Below are positions 34,995 to 44,895 of a stretch of DNA of 64,000 nt, piece after piece. Below the pieces are notes generated by a model. The model did no database searches. It worked only from the letters and a program-made list of their open reading frames with translations, and was not told the DNA's origin. The position numbers were made by a program, and so were the translations under genes. This stretch comes from Cyclobacteriaceae bacterium (GTDB taxonomy: Bacteria; Bacteroidota; Bacteroidia; Cytophagales; Cyclobacteriaceae). The first letter of the stretch is position 1. The number at the start of each line of letters is the position of its first letter. Location: contig JAHBUD010000001.1 of NCBI GenBank assembly GCA_019638255.1, positions 372,001-436,000 of the forward strand, read 5' to 3'.

Positions 34995-37394
34995 CTAGTT
35001 TCTCAATGGTTTCCCCCCTGTCAATATCGACTGTATTCTCTCCAGTGTCTTCCGCTCGCCGCACAACGAAACAAATGCCTCACGTTCCAGATCAAGCAAG
35101 TATTGCTCGCTTACTTCCTCCGGTGATGTTAAATCTCCACCGCACATTACGTTGGCAATCTTCATTGCAATCTTCATGTCGTGATCAGAAATGTATCTAC
35201 CCATTTTCATTCCGTTAACTCCGGCAGCAAACAATGCCAAGCCTGCTCTTCCTTGAACACGAATATTCTTTGCTTGCACCGGCATGGTGTATCCTGCATC
35301 TGCCAATTCAATTACAGCAGCTTTAGCATCCAGAATTTGTCTGTCCTTATTTACAGTGATGCGATCGAGATCGCGGAGCACACCATTTTCACGTGCCTCC
35401 TCTGCCGACAAGGCAACTTTTGCTGTCGCGATGTTCATGAAAGCATTTTGCAAGGCATTCATTTCAGCATCGCCTTCTAAAAAGCGATCGCTAACACGCT
35501 TGGTATACTCTTTTGTGCCACCTCCACCGGGAATCAAACCCACCCCAACTTCCACAAGACCGATATAGGTTTCCGCAGCGGCCACCGCCACATCAGCATG
35601 CATGGTCATTTCGCAACCCCCACCAAGGGTACGGCCCTGCGGGGCAACAGAAACCGGAACGGAGGAATAGCGTAGGCGCATAACCGAGTTTTGGAATGCC
35701 CTCACCATAAAGTCGATTTCGTCATAATCCTGCTCGATGGCATACATAAAAACCAGCCCCAGATTGGCCCCAAGCGAGAAATCGGGCCCCTGATGGCCGA
35801 CAACCAGCCCCCGGTAGTCCTTTTCAGCCAGATCAATGGCCTTATTTAGGCCCTCAATTACAGCGCTGCCCAGGGTATAGCTCTTACTGCTCCAGGAGAA
35901 GTTGATAACGCCATCACCAAGATCGGTAACTTTGCTTTCAGCATTTTTCCACACCACCTTATCGCTGAGGTTTTCGAGAATGATAAAACCTTCTTTACCC
36001 GATATGGATTTGTATGACTTGGATGGAATATCATAGTACTTACGCTGACCACCTTCTACTTTATAGAACGATTTGTTGCCAGTCGCGAGCATGTCGTATA
36101 CCCATTGTGCAGGTTTGTAGTTCATGCCTTCCATGGCCTGAACGGTTTTCTCTACACCAAGTGCGTCCCAAGTATCAAACGGACCGAGTTCCCAACCAAA
36201 GCCGGCACATACGGCATCATCAATTCTAAAAAGTTCATCACTGATTTCCGGAATGCGGTTCGATGCGTATTGAAACAATCCATAAAAACAATCGCGATAA
36301 AAATCTCCGGCCTTGTCTTTACCGGCCAACAACACTTTGAAGCGATCGCGTAGGTTGTCGATCGTTTTGGTTGTTTCAAGTGTGGCAAACTTTGCTTTTG
36401 CTTTCGGCTTATACTCGAGTGTTTTTAAATCGAGTGTAAGAATTTCAGTTTGTCCTTTTTCGTTTTTCGATTTCTTATAAAAGCCCTGACCGGTTTTATC
36501 ACCCAGCCATTTGTTTTCATCAAGCTTGTTAACTACATCAGGCAGTTTAAAGATTTCTCTTGCTTCATCGTTGGGTAAACCTGCGTATAAATTGTTCGCT
36601 ACTTTCACTAACGTATCCAAACCAACTACATCCGAAGTGCGGAACGTTGCCGACTTCGGTCGACCAATTACCGGACCGGTAAGCTTGTCAATTTCATCTA
36701 CATTCAGGTCGTATTTCTGCATGGAATCGATGACCTTCAACAGGCCCCACACACCTACCCGGTTTCCGATGAAAGCAGGGGTGTCTTTACACAGTACTGA
36801 TACTTTACCCAGGTACAGATCTCCGTAATGCAGTAAGAATTTAGTAATCTCCGGATCGGTATCCGCAGTAGGGATTACTTCAAACAAACGCAGGTAACGG
36901 GGCGGATTAAAGAAGTGTGTGCCTGCAAAATGCTTCTTGAAATCGGCACTTCTGCCCTCCGCCATCAGGTGAATGGGAATGCCCGAAGTGTTGGACGTAA
37001 TCAGTGTTCCGGGGGTCCTGTATTTCTCTACTTGTTCGTAAACTTTTTTCTTGATTTCAAGATTTTCTACTACCACTTCAATGGTCCAGTCGTAATTTTT
37101 TATCTTAGCAAAATCATCATCAAAGTTACCCAGTGTGATGCGCGAAATAAATTTTTTACTGTATAGCGGACCGGGTGATGACTTCACACACTTATCAAAT
37201 GATGATTGAACAATTCTGTTCTTCACCACCTTGTTATCAAGCGAAAGTCCTTTGGCTTTTTCTTCATCGGTAAGTTCTTTCGGTGCAATGTCGAGCAACA
37301 ACACCTCGCAACCAATGTTTACAAAATGACAGGCAATGGATGAACCCATAACACCTGAACCCAGCACGGCAACTTTGCGGATAGATCGTTTCAT
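34995..37394 (-). CDS. fadN: Fused 3-hydroxyacyl-CoA dehydrogenase / enoyl-CoA hydratase (FadN type)
   Basis: A 799-residue bifunctional enzyme. The NAD-dependent dehydrogenase comes first: VAVLGSGVMGSSIACHF (GxGxxG at 11-16), HFFNPPRYLRLFEVIP and DTPAFIGNRVGVWG. The hydratase/isomerase follows from about 500: FSLGANLGLVFMYA, RTLGGGCEMTMHADVAVAA and GLVEVGVGLIPGGGGTKE with the oxyanion and Glu residues. This dehydrogenase-first order is that of B. subtilis FadN, not of E. coli FadB. It is preceded by marR and followed by fadA. Confidence 0.93.
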   Translation of the reverse strand: MKRSIRKVAVLGSGVMGSSIACHFVNIGCEVLLLDIAPKELTDEEKAKGLSLDNKVVKNRIVQSSFDKCVKSSPGPLYSKKFISRITLGNFDDDFAKIKNYDWTIEVVVENLEIKKKVYEQVEKYRTPGTLITSNTSGIPIHLMAEGRSADFKKHFAGTHFFNPPRYLRLFEVIPTADTDPEITKFLLHYGDLYLGKVSVLCKDTPAFIGNRVGVWGLLKVIDSMQKYDLNVDEIDKLTGPVIGRPKSATFRTSDVVGLDTLVKVANNLYAGLPNDEAREIFKLPDVVNKLDENKWLGDKTGQGFYKKSKNEKGQTEILTLDLKTLEYKPKAKAKFATLETTKTIDNLRDRFKVLLAGKDKAGDFYRDCFYGLFQYASNRIPEISDELFRIDDAVCAGFGWELGPFDTWDALGVEKTVQAMEGMNYKPAQWVYDMLATGNKSFYKVEGGQRKYYDIPSKSYKSISGKEGFIILENLSDKVVWKNAESKVTDLGDGVINFSWSSKSYTLGSAVIEGLNKAIDLAEKDYRGLVVGHQGPDFSLGANLGLVFMYAIEQDYDEIDFMVRAFQNSVMRLRYSSVPVSVAPQGRTLGGGCEMTMHADVAVAAAETYIGLVEVGVGLIPGGGGTKEYTKRVSDRFLEGDAEMNALQNAFMNIATAKVALSAEEARENGVLRDLDRITVNKDRQILDAKAAVIELADAGYTMPVQAKNIRVQGRAGLALFAAGVNGMKMGRYISDHDMKIAMKIANVMCGGDLTSPEEVSEQYLLDLEREAFVSLCGERKTLERIQSILTGGKPLRN

Positions 37395-37428
37395 AGTTTA
37401 TATCAGTTTCATTTTATGTCATGCTTCG

Positions 37429-37446
37429 TCCCGATAGCTATCGGGA
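37429..37446. other. Perfect 18-bp palindrome between marR and fadN
   Basis: TCCCGATAGCTATCGGGA is perfectly self-complementary. The CCCGATAGCTATCGGG core is a common dispersed intergenic word in Bacteroidota, so it may be repeat debris or a hairpin that lowers read-through from marR into fadN. It is not followed by a T-run on the minus strand. Confidence 0.6.
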
Positions 37447-37463
37447 AAACAAGACAATGAAAG

Positions 37464-37910
37464 TTAGTTGTTTACTGTTTCGTAAATATTATTTCGTTCA
37501 ATAATCTTGTTAATGTTTTGTATCACATCAAAAAAAACATTCAGTTTTTCCTGTGGCACCTCTTCACGAACCACTTCATTAAAACGAAGCACGGTATCGC
37601 GTGATCGTGATCGCGCTTTCTTTCCCTCCTCTGTTAAGAAGATGCGCACCGAACGCTTATCGGTATCATCCACCTGCCTGTAAATCGCGCCCCGTTCTTC
37701 CATCGACTTCAGCAAGCGCGTAAGGCTCCGGGGCTCCAGGCCCATGAGCGGTGCAATCTTCGTTGCGGGCGTTCCGGCCTCATCAATGTTCAACAGCACA
37801 AAGCCCTCTGCCATGGTTGCATTATGCTTAACCGCCTGCTGATTATACATGCGGGCTATCGCCAACCAGGCCGAGCGAATGTGATGGTCTACTGTTTCTT
37901 CCTTTGTCAT
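37464..37910 (-). CDS. MarR-family repressor, probable regulator of beta-oxidation
   Basis: A 148-residue winged-helix dimer. HTH-containing part: TMAEGFVLLNIDEAGTPATKIAPLMGLEPRSLTRLLKSMEERGAIYRQVDDTDKRSVRIFLTEEGKKAR; key features are the recognition helix PRSLTRLLKSMEERG and the wing DDTDKRSVRIFLTEEG. The N-terminal VDHHIRSAWLAIARMYNQ is the usual dimer helix. It heads the fadNAE operon and has twin palindromes upstream of its start, so an acyl-CoA-responsive repressor role similar to other fatty-acid MarR proteins is likely. The ligand is inferred. Confidence 0.9.
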   Translation of the reverse strand: MTKEETVDHHIRSAWLAIARMYNQQAVKHNATMAEGFVLLNIDEAGTPATKIAPLMGLEPRSLTRLLKSMEERGAIYRQVDDTDKRSVRIFLTEEGKKARSRSRDTVLRFNEVVREEVPQEKLNVFFDVIQNINKIIERNNIYETVNN

Positions 37911-37947
37911 GCTTTCCCCAACGGGATACGAAAATATAAAAGTTTGT

Positions 37948-37989
37948 TATGCGTGCATACTAAAGGGCAAAAAATATTATGCACGCAGC
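37948..37989 (-). promoter_or_regulatory. Twin MarR-type operator upstream of marR-fadNAE
   Basis: TATGCGTGCATA (37948-37959, perfect TATGC/GCATA arms) and TATGCACGCAGC (37978-37989, near-copy) lie 30 bases apart, about three helical turns. They are 38-79 bases upstream of the marR ATG. Two equal half-palindromes on one face of the helix fit autoregulation by a MarR dimer. They are also upstream of the divergent S9 peptidase. Confidence 0.65.
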
Positions 37990-38115
37990 CTATTTTGCCA
38001 AATTTTAGCCCAAAATCGAAGAAATGACGAAATTTCTATCGGCCTGAAGACTCGCAATTTGGGGCTTGGTGTAAGTGTCGATACATTTAAATACATCAAA
38101 CCAATACCTCACCAC

Positions 38116-40173
38116 ATGAAAAACATCCGTCTGTCCGCCTTTTTACTGGGGCTCTCGTTTCAAATACTTGCCCAACAGGTTCCTTCATTCGAACAGGTAA
38201 TTGCGCTACGAAGTGCTGGTGGTGCAGGCATATCACCTGATGGCAAACACGTTGTTTACACAGCTCAGACCACCGATTGGAATGACAATCGCTACGATAC
38301 AGAAATATGGCTCTCCAAAAACGGGCAGAAACCATTTCAATTAACCAACACCCAGAAAGGAAGCAGCACCAGTCCGGAGTGGTCGCCTGATGGAAAGTGG
38401 ATTGCTTTTTTAGCCGATCGGGGAAATAAAAATCAGATTTATGTGATCGCTTTTGATGGTGGCGAAGCGAAACAAATCACCAATGAAGATGAAAGTATTA
38501 GTGGGTTTAATTGGCACCCGTCAGGAACGAAAGTTATTTTCTCAAAATCAGAAAAAGCTGACAAAAGCAAAAAGGAAATTGAAAAACGATATGGCGCATT
38601 TGAAACCGATGACAAAGATTTCACACTTTCACATTTGTGGCAGATCGATTTTGATCCTGGTCGGCCAGCTCCGACAGAGATGCCTTGTCATGAAACGGTC
38701 GACTCACTGAAAACAAAAGCTGGTTGTATTGAATGGCCAAAAGCCCAGCGACTCACGGAAGGAAAATTTACCGTTACGTCTTTCCTGGTTTCTCCGGATG
38801 GAAACAAAATTGCTTTCAGTCATCAACCCGATCCATTAATCAATTCATTTTTCAAGTCTGATATTTCGTTGCTTGATTTGAAATCAAAAGAAATTACACT
38901 GCTGGTGAATAATCCCAGTAGTGATAATCTACAGGAATGGTCGCCCGATTCTAAGGAACTCTTGTATACAACAAGTTTAGCTGACACCACTTCCAACTAT
39001 TACTTAAACAATAAACTGTTTTCAGTTGCTGTCGATACAAAAATTATACGTCAGCTTGCTAAAAACTTTGACGAACAAATTGGCGGCTTGGTGTGGAGAA
39101 ATTCAGGTATCTACTTCATCGCTTGGAATAAAACCAAAAGGCCGATGTATAAAATCAATCCCAAGACTGGTGACGCCAGTGTATTCCTGAATAGCCCTGA
39201 TCAAATCTTTGGTGCTTCTTTCTCTAAAAATGGTGATCGCTTCGCTATGAATGCACGTAACAACGATCAGCTCAACGAAATTTTTATTTCATCCGTTGCT
39301 GCACCCAAGCCAGAAAAAATTACTGACATGACAGCGCAGATTACCAATTGGAAAACAGCACAAAGTGAAGTCGTTTCATGGAAGAGTAAAGATGGTGCTG
39401 TGATTGAAGGTGTGCTGCATAAGCCAAAGAATTACGATCCAACAAAAAAATATCCATTACTCGTTGTTGTGCATGGTGGCCCTACTGGAATAGATACACC
39501 ACAGCCTGTGCCGGGCTACGTATACCCGATTGTGCAGTGGCTTGATAAAGGTGCTCTTGTACTGCGACCCAACTATCGCGGCTCAGCTGGTTACGGTGAA
39601 GCGTTTCGATCACTTAATGTAGAGAATCTTGGTGTAGGTGATGCCTGGGACGTGCTATCGGGAATTGAGTACCTGGATTCCAGGGGCATGATCGACAAAA
39701 GCAAAATGGGTTGCATGGGCTGGAGTCAGGGCGGATACATCTCAGCTTTTTTAACCACATCGTCAGATGTTTTTAAAGCAACTTCAGTTGGTGCGGGCAT
39801 ATCCAACTGGATGACTTACTATGTTAACACAGATATTCATCCTTTCACCCGACAATATTTAAAAGCTACTCCCTGGGATAATGAAGATATCTATCGCAAA
39901 ACATCACCGATGACATACATTAATCAAGCTAAAACGCCTACCCTAATTCAGCATGGTGAATTTGACAGGCGTGTTCCCATCCCCAATGCATATGAACTTT
40001 TGCAAGGTCTTCGCGACAAAAATGTTCCGGCTGAACTGATCGTGTACAAAGGCTTTGGTCACGGTATTAACAAACCAAAAGAACGACTCGCTGCCACCTG
40101 GCATAACTGGCAATGGTTTAATAAATACGTTTGGGGTGAAGAAGTAGAATTGCCCATAGGTAGCAAGGAATAA
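38116..40173 (+). CDS. S9 family peptidase (prolyl oligopeptidase/acylaminoacyl peptidase type)
   Basis: The frame is open from 37909, but the ATG at 38116 starts a signal peptide (MKNIRLSAFLLGLSFQILAQQ), giving 685 residues. WD40-like/DPP-type propeller repeats (ISPDGKHVVYT, SPEWSPDGKWIAFLAD, VSPDGNKIAFSH) precede the catalytic domain. Triad: S537 in GWSQGG, D617 in HGEFDRRVP, H649 in GFGHGI. It is exported to the periplasm and acts on short peptides. It converges with the hyp operon with a 7-base gap. Confidence 0.92.
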   Translation: MKNIRLSAFLLGLSFQILAQQVPSFEQVIALRSAGGAGISPDGKHVVYTAQTTDWNDNRYDTEIWLSKNGQKPFQLTNTQKGSSTSPEWSPDGKWIAFLADRGNKNQIYVIAFDGGEAKQITNEDESISGFNWHPSGTKVIFSKSEKADKSKKEIEKRYGAFETDDKDFTLSHLWQIDFDPGRPAPTEMPCHETVDSLKTKAGCIEWPKAQRLTEGKFTVTSFLVSPDGNKIAFSHQPDPLINSFFKSDISLLDLKSKEITLLVNNPSSDNLQEWSPDSKELLYTTSLADTTSNYYLNNKLFSVAVDTKIIRQLAKNFDEQIGGLVWRNSGIYFIAWNKTKRPMYKINPKTGDASVFLNSPDQIFGASFSKNGDRFAMNARNNDQLNEIFISSVAAPKPEKITDMTAQITNWKTAQSEVVSWKSKDGAVIEGVLHKPKNYDPTKKYPLLVVVHGGPTGIDTPQPVPGYVYPIVQWLDKGALVLRPNYRGSAGYGEAFRSLNVENLGVGDAWDVLSGIEYLDSRGMIDKSKMGCMGWSQGGYISAFLTTSSDVFKATSVGAGISNWMTYYVNTDIHPFTRQYLKATPWDNEDIYRKTSPMTYINQAKTPTLIQHGEFDRRVPIPNAYELLQGLRDKNVPAELIVYKGFGHGINKPKERLAATWHNWQWFNKYVWGEEVELPIGSKE

Positions 40174-40180
40174 TATACAG

Positions 40181-41233
40181 CTAACAAATTCTGGGTAACT
40201 GTTCTCCGGGCAGCATGCTTACAATGCGCCTGCCACCGATGCGGCTGTGTTGTATAACTTGTTTTGGATGCTCCGATGTTACGGTGCCGATAATGGCGGC
40301 TGAAGAATCAAAGCTTTGCATGATTTGAAGGGCCGCGTTTGCCTGATTTTCTGAAACGACTGCAATAAAAATTCCTTCGTTGGCTACATATAAAGGATCA
40401 AGACCCAACATTTCGCACGCACCCTCAACCTGTTCGCTTACCGGAATATCCTTTTGAATAATTTCTACTCCATGTCCCGATTGGGTGGCCAGTTCATTCA
40501 ACACCGTTGCAACCCCTCCGCGCGTAGGGTCGCGAAGAAATCTCACATCTTCACCTAGTTCATCCAGCAACCTTATAACCTGTGTATGAAGTGGTTGTGT
40601 ATCACTGGTAATGGTGGTTTCAAATTCTAAGCCTTGGCGCACTGATAATATTGCTACACCATGTTGTGCTACCGGTCCGCTCACTAAAATTTTGTCACCC
40701 GGCTTTACACGGTTGGCATGAATGTTTGCCTTCGGATGAATTCGCCCCAGGCCTGTAGTATTAATAAAAACTTTATCGCCTTTGCCTTTATCCACCACTT
40801 TTGTGTCACCCGTAACAATGGGTACACTGGCTGCTTCACTGGCTTTCTTTATGCCCAGTAATACTTCCCAGAATTCATCCATGCGTAAGCCTTCTTCCAA
40901 AATAAAACCGAGTGATAAATATTCGGGTACGGCACCGCACATGGCTAGATCATTAAGGGATCCGTTTACGGCCAACTCACCAATATTACCGCCCGGAAAA
41001 AAAATAGGCGTTACTACATAACTATCCGTAGTAAAGGCTACAGGTCCATTGAACTTTAGAATTGCACCATCGTGTTGCTCGTTCAGTAAATCATTTTTTA
41101 AAATGTTGAACACACCCGTATCGAGCAGGCGGTGTGTTAGTACACCTCCGCTTCCATGACCGAGCGTGATCACATCAAAGTCGAACTTAGGTAGCGGGCA
41201 ATTCAGTTGAATGGAAAGTTTTTGCTGACTCAC
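40181..41233 (-). CDS. hypE: Hydrogenase maturation protein HypE
   Basis: A 350-residue enzyme that dehydrates the HypF-delivered carbamoyl group on its C-terminal Cys to a thiocyanate, the CN- donor of the [NiFe] site. The AIR synthase-like fold has [19 protein letters not shown] and [14 protein letters not shown]; the critical C-terminal ending PRIC is intact. ATG overlaps the hypD stop by 4 bases, so it is translationally coupled. It is the last gene of the hypABFCDE run. Confidence 0.95.
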   Translation of the reverse strand: MSQQKLSIQLNCPLPKFDFDVITLGHGSGGVLTHRLLDTGVFNILKNDLLNEQHDGAILKFNGPVAFTTDSYVVTPIFFPGGNIGELAVNGSLNDLAMCGAVPEYLSLGFILEEGLRMDEFWEVLLGIKKASEAASVPIVTGDTKVVDKGKGDKVFINTTGLGRIHPKANIHANRVKPGDKILVSGPVAQHGVAILSVRQGLEFETTITSDTQPLHTQVIRLLDELGEDVRFLRDPTRGGVATVLNELATQSGHGVEIIQKDIPVSEQVEGACEMLGLDPLYVANEGIFIAVVSENQANAALQIMQSFDSSAAIIGTVTSEHPKQVIQHSRIGGRRIVSMLPGEQLPRIC

Positions 41234-42330
41234 GACTGCAACACTTCAGCTTGTGAAAAATGATAGTAGGCCGCACATGCACCTTCTGACGATACCATTG
41301 GGGAGCCCATTGGCTTTTCTGGCGTACACGCTTTACCAAAATGCGGACAATCGAACGGTTTCTTTTTACCTTTCATGATTTCCCCTGCAATGCATGTGGT
41401 GGTGTCTTCTGATGCGGTCTCCACCAGGTTGAACTTATTCCGTGCATCAAAATGTCTGTAGGCTTCATTTACTTCCCAACCACTCTTTGGAATAGTTCCT
41501 ATTCCGCGCCATTCCCGATCAGATACCGCGAAGACTTTATCAATAGTTTCACGGGCATGTGTGTTTCCTTCGCGTTGCACGTATCGAATATACTGATTCT
41601 CTGCTTTAGCTTCCCCGTTTTCTAATTGTTTTACAGCCATGTAAATGCCTTGCAACAAATCGATGGGTTCAAATCCCGTTACTACAATAGGCACCTTATA
41701 CTTTTCAGCAATCGGATCATACTCATTGTATCCCATGATGGTGCATACATGTCCGGCCGCCAAAAATGCATTCACTTTGGTTTCCGGATCAGAGAGAATG
41801 GCCTCCATGGCTGGCGGAACCAGAACATGCGATGCGAGTATGCTGTAGTTTTTTACATTTTGTTTTGCGGCCTGCACAACCGAAAGCGCGTTGGCGGGGG
41901 CTGTGGTTTCAAAGCCTACGGCAAAAAATACAACTTCCTTATCGGGATTTTCTTGGGCGATTTTTACCGCTTCTAAGGGTGAATAAACCATGCGCACATC
42001 GGCACCTCCCGCTTTTGCTTCTAGTAAACTGATTTTTGTACCGGGCACACGAAGCATGTCACCAAACGAGCACATAATCACTTCAGGTCTTTCGGAAAGT
42101 TCAATGGCTTCATCAATAATATGAATGGGTGTTACGCACACCGGGCAACCAGGGCCATGCACCATGGTAATCTGCTCTGGCAACATTTTTAGAATCCCAT
42201 TCTTTACCAGGCTGTGTGTCTGCCCTCCGCAAACTTCCATCAACGTCCACGGTTTGGTAACGATGGATTTGATTTCCTTCAGGAGTTCTTGCGCCAAGGT
42301 TGCGTCACGATATTCTGATAGATACTTCAT
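41230..42330 (-). CDS. hypD: Hydrogenase maturation protein HypD
   Basis: A 366-residue Fe-S protein that, with HypC, holds the Fe(CN)2CO unit. Conserved CGGQTHSL (C34), [10 protein letters not shown] (C62, C65) and the C-terminal [31 protein letters not shown] [4Fe-4S] cysteines are all present (last piece: key residues C-x8-C-x17-C). Overlaps hypC at its start by 4 bases and hypE at its end by 4 bases. Confidence 0.96.
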   Translation of the reverse strand: MKYLSEYRDATLAQELLKEIKSIVTKPWTLMEVCGGQTHSLVKNGILKMLPEQITMVHGPGCPVCVTPIHIIDEAIELSERPEVIMCSFGDMLRVPGTKISLLEAKAGGADVRMVYSPLEAVKIAQENPDKEVVFFAVGFETTAPANALSVVQAAKQNVKNYSILASHVLVPPAMEAILSDPETKVNAFLAAGHVCTIMGYNEYDPIAEKYKVPIVVTGFEPIDLLQGIYMAVKQLENGEAKAENQYIRYVQREGNTHARETIDKVFAVSDREWRGIGTIPKSGWEVNEAYRHFDARNKFNLVETASEDTTTCIAGEIMKGKKKPFDCPHFGKACTPEKPMGSPMVSSEGACAAYYHFSQAEVLQS

Positions 42331-42587
42331 GACTTGATGGGTTCATCTAATTCATTCAACTCACCAATCTGCTTTATATACGCAAACGTTTTTTTTGCTT
42401 CCTCTTCATCTACCGTACCAATGGCAACGCCCACATGCACCAACACATAATCCCCTTCTTTCGCTTCGGGGACCATAGAGAGATTCACCTCCTTCATAAT
42501 GCCACCGAACGATACTTTGCCGAAGCGAAAAGTTTCGTCCAGTTGATTGGTGATTTGTTCTAATCTTCCGGGAATGGCCAGGCACAT
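42327..42587 (-). CDS. hypC: Hydrogenase maturation chaperone HypC
   Basis: An 86-residue chaperone of the HypC/HybG/HupF family. It begins [12 protein letters not shown] with the invariant N-terminal C2 and continues [33 protein letters not shown] (key: GD-Y-VLVHVG). It shuttles the iron unit between HypD and the large subunit precursor. One base separates it from hypF; it overlaps hypD by 4 bases. Confidence 0.95.
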   Translation of the reverse strand: MCLAIPGRLEQITNQLDETFRFGKVSFGGIMKEVNLSMVPEAKEGDYVLVHVGVAIGTVDEEEAKKTFAYIKQIGELNELDEPIKS

Positions 42588-42588
42588 A

Positions 42589-44895
42589 TTATATTGGATT
42601 ATTCATTAATTCTTGTTCAACGATTTCGTTGCGCTCAGTTCTTGCTTGTGTTGCGCAAACCAATTGACCAAATGAAATATTTTCATCGTTTGGTGAAAGA
42701 TCGCGGTGGAAGTACAATTCTTTACGCTTAAACCGTCCTATGATCAAATCGGTCAGCAATGCATTTTGAAATACCCCTCCACTGAAAAGTACTTTTTTGT
42801 ACCCCTTTGTATTAACGATAGAATAAACAACATCTGCCTGCCAGGCATGGAACTTAAAAGCAATTTGCCCAGCAGGTATTGAATGCTCAAGATCATTGAC
42901 GACATGATCCAATACATCCACAACATCAAGAAGCGTGTTCTTCCAGCTTACCGGATAACGCGCTGTGGTGGAGGCTGTACGCCCCAATTCCTCCAGGTAC
43001 ATGGCCGATTGTCCCTCAAAGGAATTATAATCACAAACGCTCAGCAAGCATGCTACGGCATCTATCAACCGGCCAATACTTGAGGTGTAAACTTCAGGCT
43101 CGGTTTGAATAACCTTAGAATAATAATTCCACTGGGTTGGTGAAAATTTATCTCGGATCAGGTTTTGAAGATGTGTTGATTCCCTTGCTATGAATAAAGC
43201 TGCCAGTTTCGGATACTTCGCCATACGATCGCCCAACCAAACCGGGGAATACGCGAGGTGACCTATGCGACTCAAATGTCCATTACTCCATTCAAAAAAC
43301 TCACCTCCCCAACTGTTGCCGTCATCTCCATAACCTGTGCCATCCCAAATTACATTCAGTATGGGTTCATGTGTGTGGAGCAAATTGTTTTCAGTCAGTA
43401 TGGCGTACGCATGTGCTTTGTGGTGCTGCACTTTTGCTATTGGAATTCCCCAACTATCGGCCAGCGCTTTCCCTAACTGCGATGAGTAGTAATTAGGATG
43501 AGCATCGATTACAATTCTATCGGGTTTTGCTTTTACAAGGTCCAGTAAATGAAACAACGTCTTGCGATAACTCTCCTGGCTTTCGTATGATTCAAGGTCG
43601 CCTAAATACTGACTGACGTAAATTCTTCCGTTGGCCTGTAAAGCAAATGCACTTTTCATATCGGCACCCATCGCCAGAATGGTTTCGTCTGAAAAAGCAT
43701 CTTTTGAAATAGTAGGTGCGAAACCACGCGATCTGCGCAAAACAATTCGATGCTTGTAGGCTGGCGAAAACTGTACAACGCTGTCATCCTGTGCGATTTC
43801 AATTTCGCGGTTATGCATCACAAAATAATCTGCAATAGTATTCAGCAATTGAAGCGCTTCATCATCCTTATAAATAATAGGCGAACCACTGATGTTGGCG
43901 CTGGTGGCGATGAGTGGTTTGTTCCACTTTTGCATCAGCAGCTCAAACATTGCGGTATAGGGTTGCATCACCCCAATGCGGGCTAGTCCGGGCGCAATTA
44001 ATTCCTTGCAGATTCCTGATGTTGGATGCTCCCGTGTGTTAACCAAAACTATCGGACTTTGTATACTTAAAAATTCTTTGGCTTCCACTCCACTTACATA
44101 AGCATCCTGCTTTAATGCTTCAAGATTTGGATACAGTAAAGCAAATGGTTTTGTTGGTCGGTGCTTTCGCTCGCGTAAGGTTTTAATGGCTCGTACGTTA
44201 GTGGCGTCAGCGAGCAACAAGTAACCGCCAATTCCTTTCATGGCAATGGTTTTTCCTTCGTTCAACTTTTGAATCAGCAATGGCCATGTATTGCTCCAGT
44301 CATGGGCAACAATCTCTCCACTTGAAGCAATCGTCTTAACACGTATGGCGCAATCCGGACAAGAATTGGTTTGCGAATAATAGCGCCTGTCAAGTGGGTT
44401 GTTGTATTCCTGATTGCAGGTCGGGCACATTACAAACTCGTCCATGGATGTCGTTGGCCGATCATATGGAAGGCCGCGCATGATGGAATACCGTGGTCCG
44501 CATTGCGTACACGTTGTAAAGGGATAATCGTAACGATGACTTTTGCTGTCGTGAATTTCCTCACGACATTCATCACACAAACCGATATCGGGTGTAATTA
44601 AAAGGTTTGGTTTGCCCGATGATTCACTCTCGATGATTTTAAATTCAGTAAAATACTTTAATGGCCTTTCTTCGGCTTGAAGTTTGGTGATACGTGCAAT
44701 GGCTGGATGATTTTCTTTAAGCTGTTTATTGAACTGTTGAAGTTGGAGCTCTTCCCCTTCGGCTTCTATGTGCACACCATCCACACCATTACAGACCCAT
44801 CCCTTCAGGCCGAGCTCCATTGCCAACCGGTAAACAAAGGGACGAAACCCCACGCCTTGCACTTGCCCGTCAATATGGATGTGAATGCACTTCAT
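42589..44895 (-). CDS. hypF: Carbamoyltransferase HypF
   Basis: A 768-residue enzyme that turns carbamoyl phosphate into the cyanide precursor for HypE. It has an acylphosphatase domain (1-90, GQVQGVGFRPFVYRLA), two zinc fingers (CDECREEIHD with CTQCGPRY; CPTCNQEY with CPDC), a YrdC/Sua5 domain (about 200-380, IGGYLLLADATN, SANISGSPI) and a Kae1-like domain with VQHHKAHAYAI and the ATP site LFSGGVFQNALLTD. The domain order is complete. It overlaps hypB by 4 bases. Confidence 0.96.
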   Translation of the reverse strand: MKCIHIHIDGQVQGVGFRPFVYRLAMELGLKGWVCNGVDGVHIEAEGEELQLQQFNKQLKENHPAIARITKLQAEERPLKYFTEFKIIESESSGKPNLLITPDIGLCDECREEIHDSKSHRYDYPFTTCTQCGPRYSIMRGLPYDRPTTSMDEFVMCPTCNQEYNNPLDRRYYSQTNSCPDCAIRVKTIASSGEIVAHDWSNTWPLLIQKLNEGKTIAMKGIGGYLLLADATNVRAIKTLRERKHRPTKPFALLYPNLEALKQDAYVSGVEAKEFLSIQSPIVLVNTREHPTSGICKELIAPGLARIGVMQPYTAMFELLMQKWNKPLIATSANISGSPIIYKDDEALQLLNTIADYFVMHNREIEIAQDDSVVQFSPAYKHRIVLRRSRGFAPTISKDAFSDETILAMGADMKSAFALQANGRIYVSQYLGDLESYESQESYRKTLFHLLDLVKAKPDRIVIDAHPNYYSSQLGKALADSWGIPIAKVQHHKAHAYAILTENNLLHTHEPILNVIWDGTGYGDDGNSWGGEFFEWSNGHLSRIGHLAYSPVWLGDRMAKYPKLAALFIARESTHLQNLIRDKFSPTQWNYYSKVIQTEPEVYTSSIGRLIDAVACLLSVCDYNSFEGQSAMYLEELGRTASTTARYPVSWKNTLLDVVDVLDHVVNDLEHSIPAGQIAFKFHAWQADVVYSIVNTKGYKKVLFSGGVFQNALLTDLIIGRFKRKELYFHRDLSPNDENISFGQLVCATQARTERNEIVEQELMNNPI

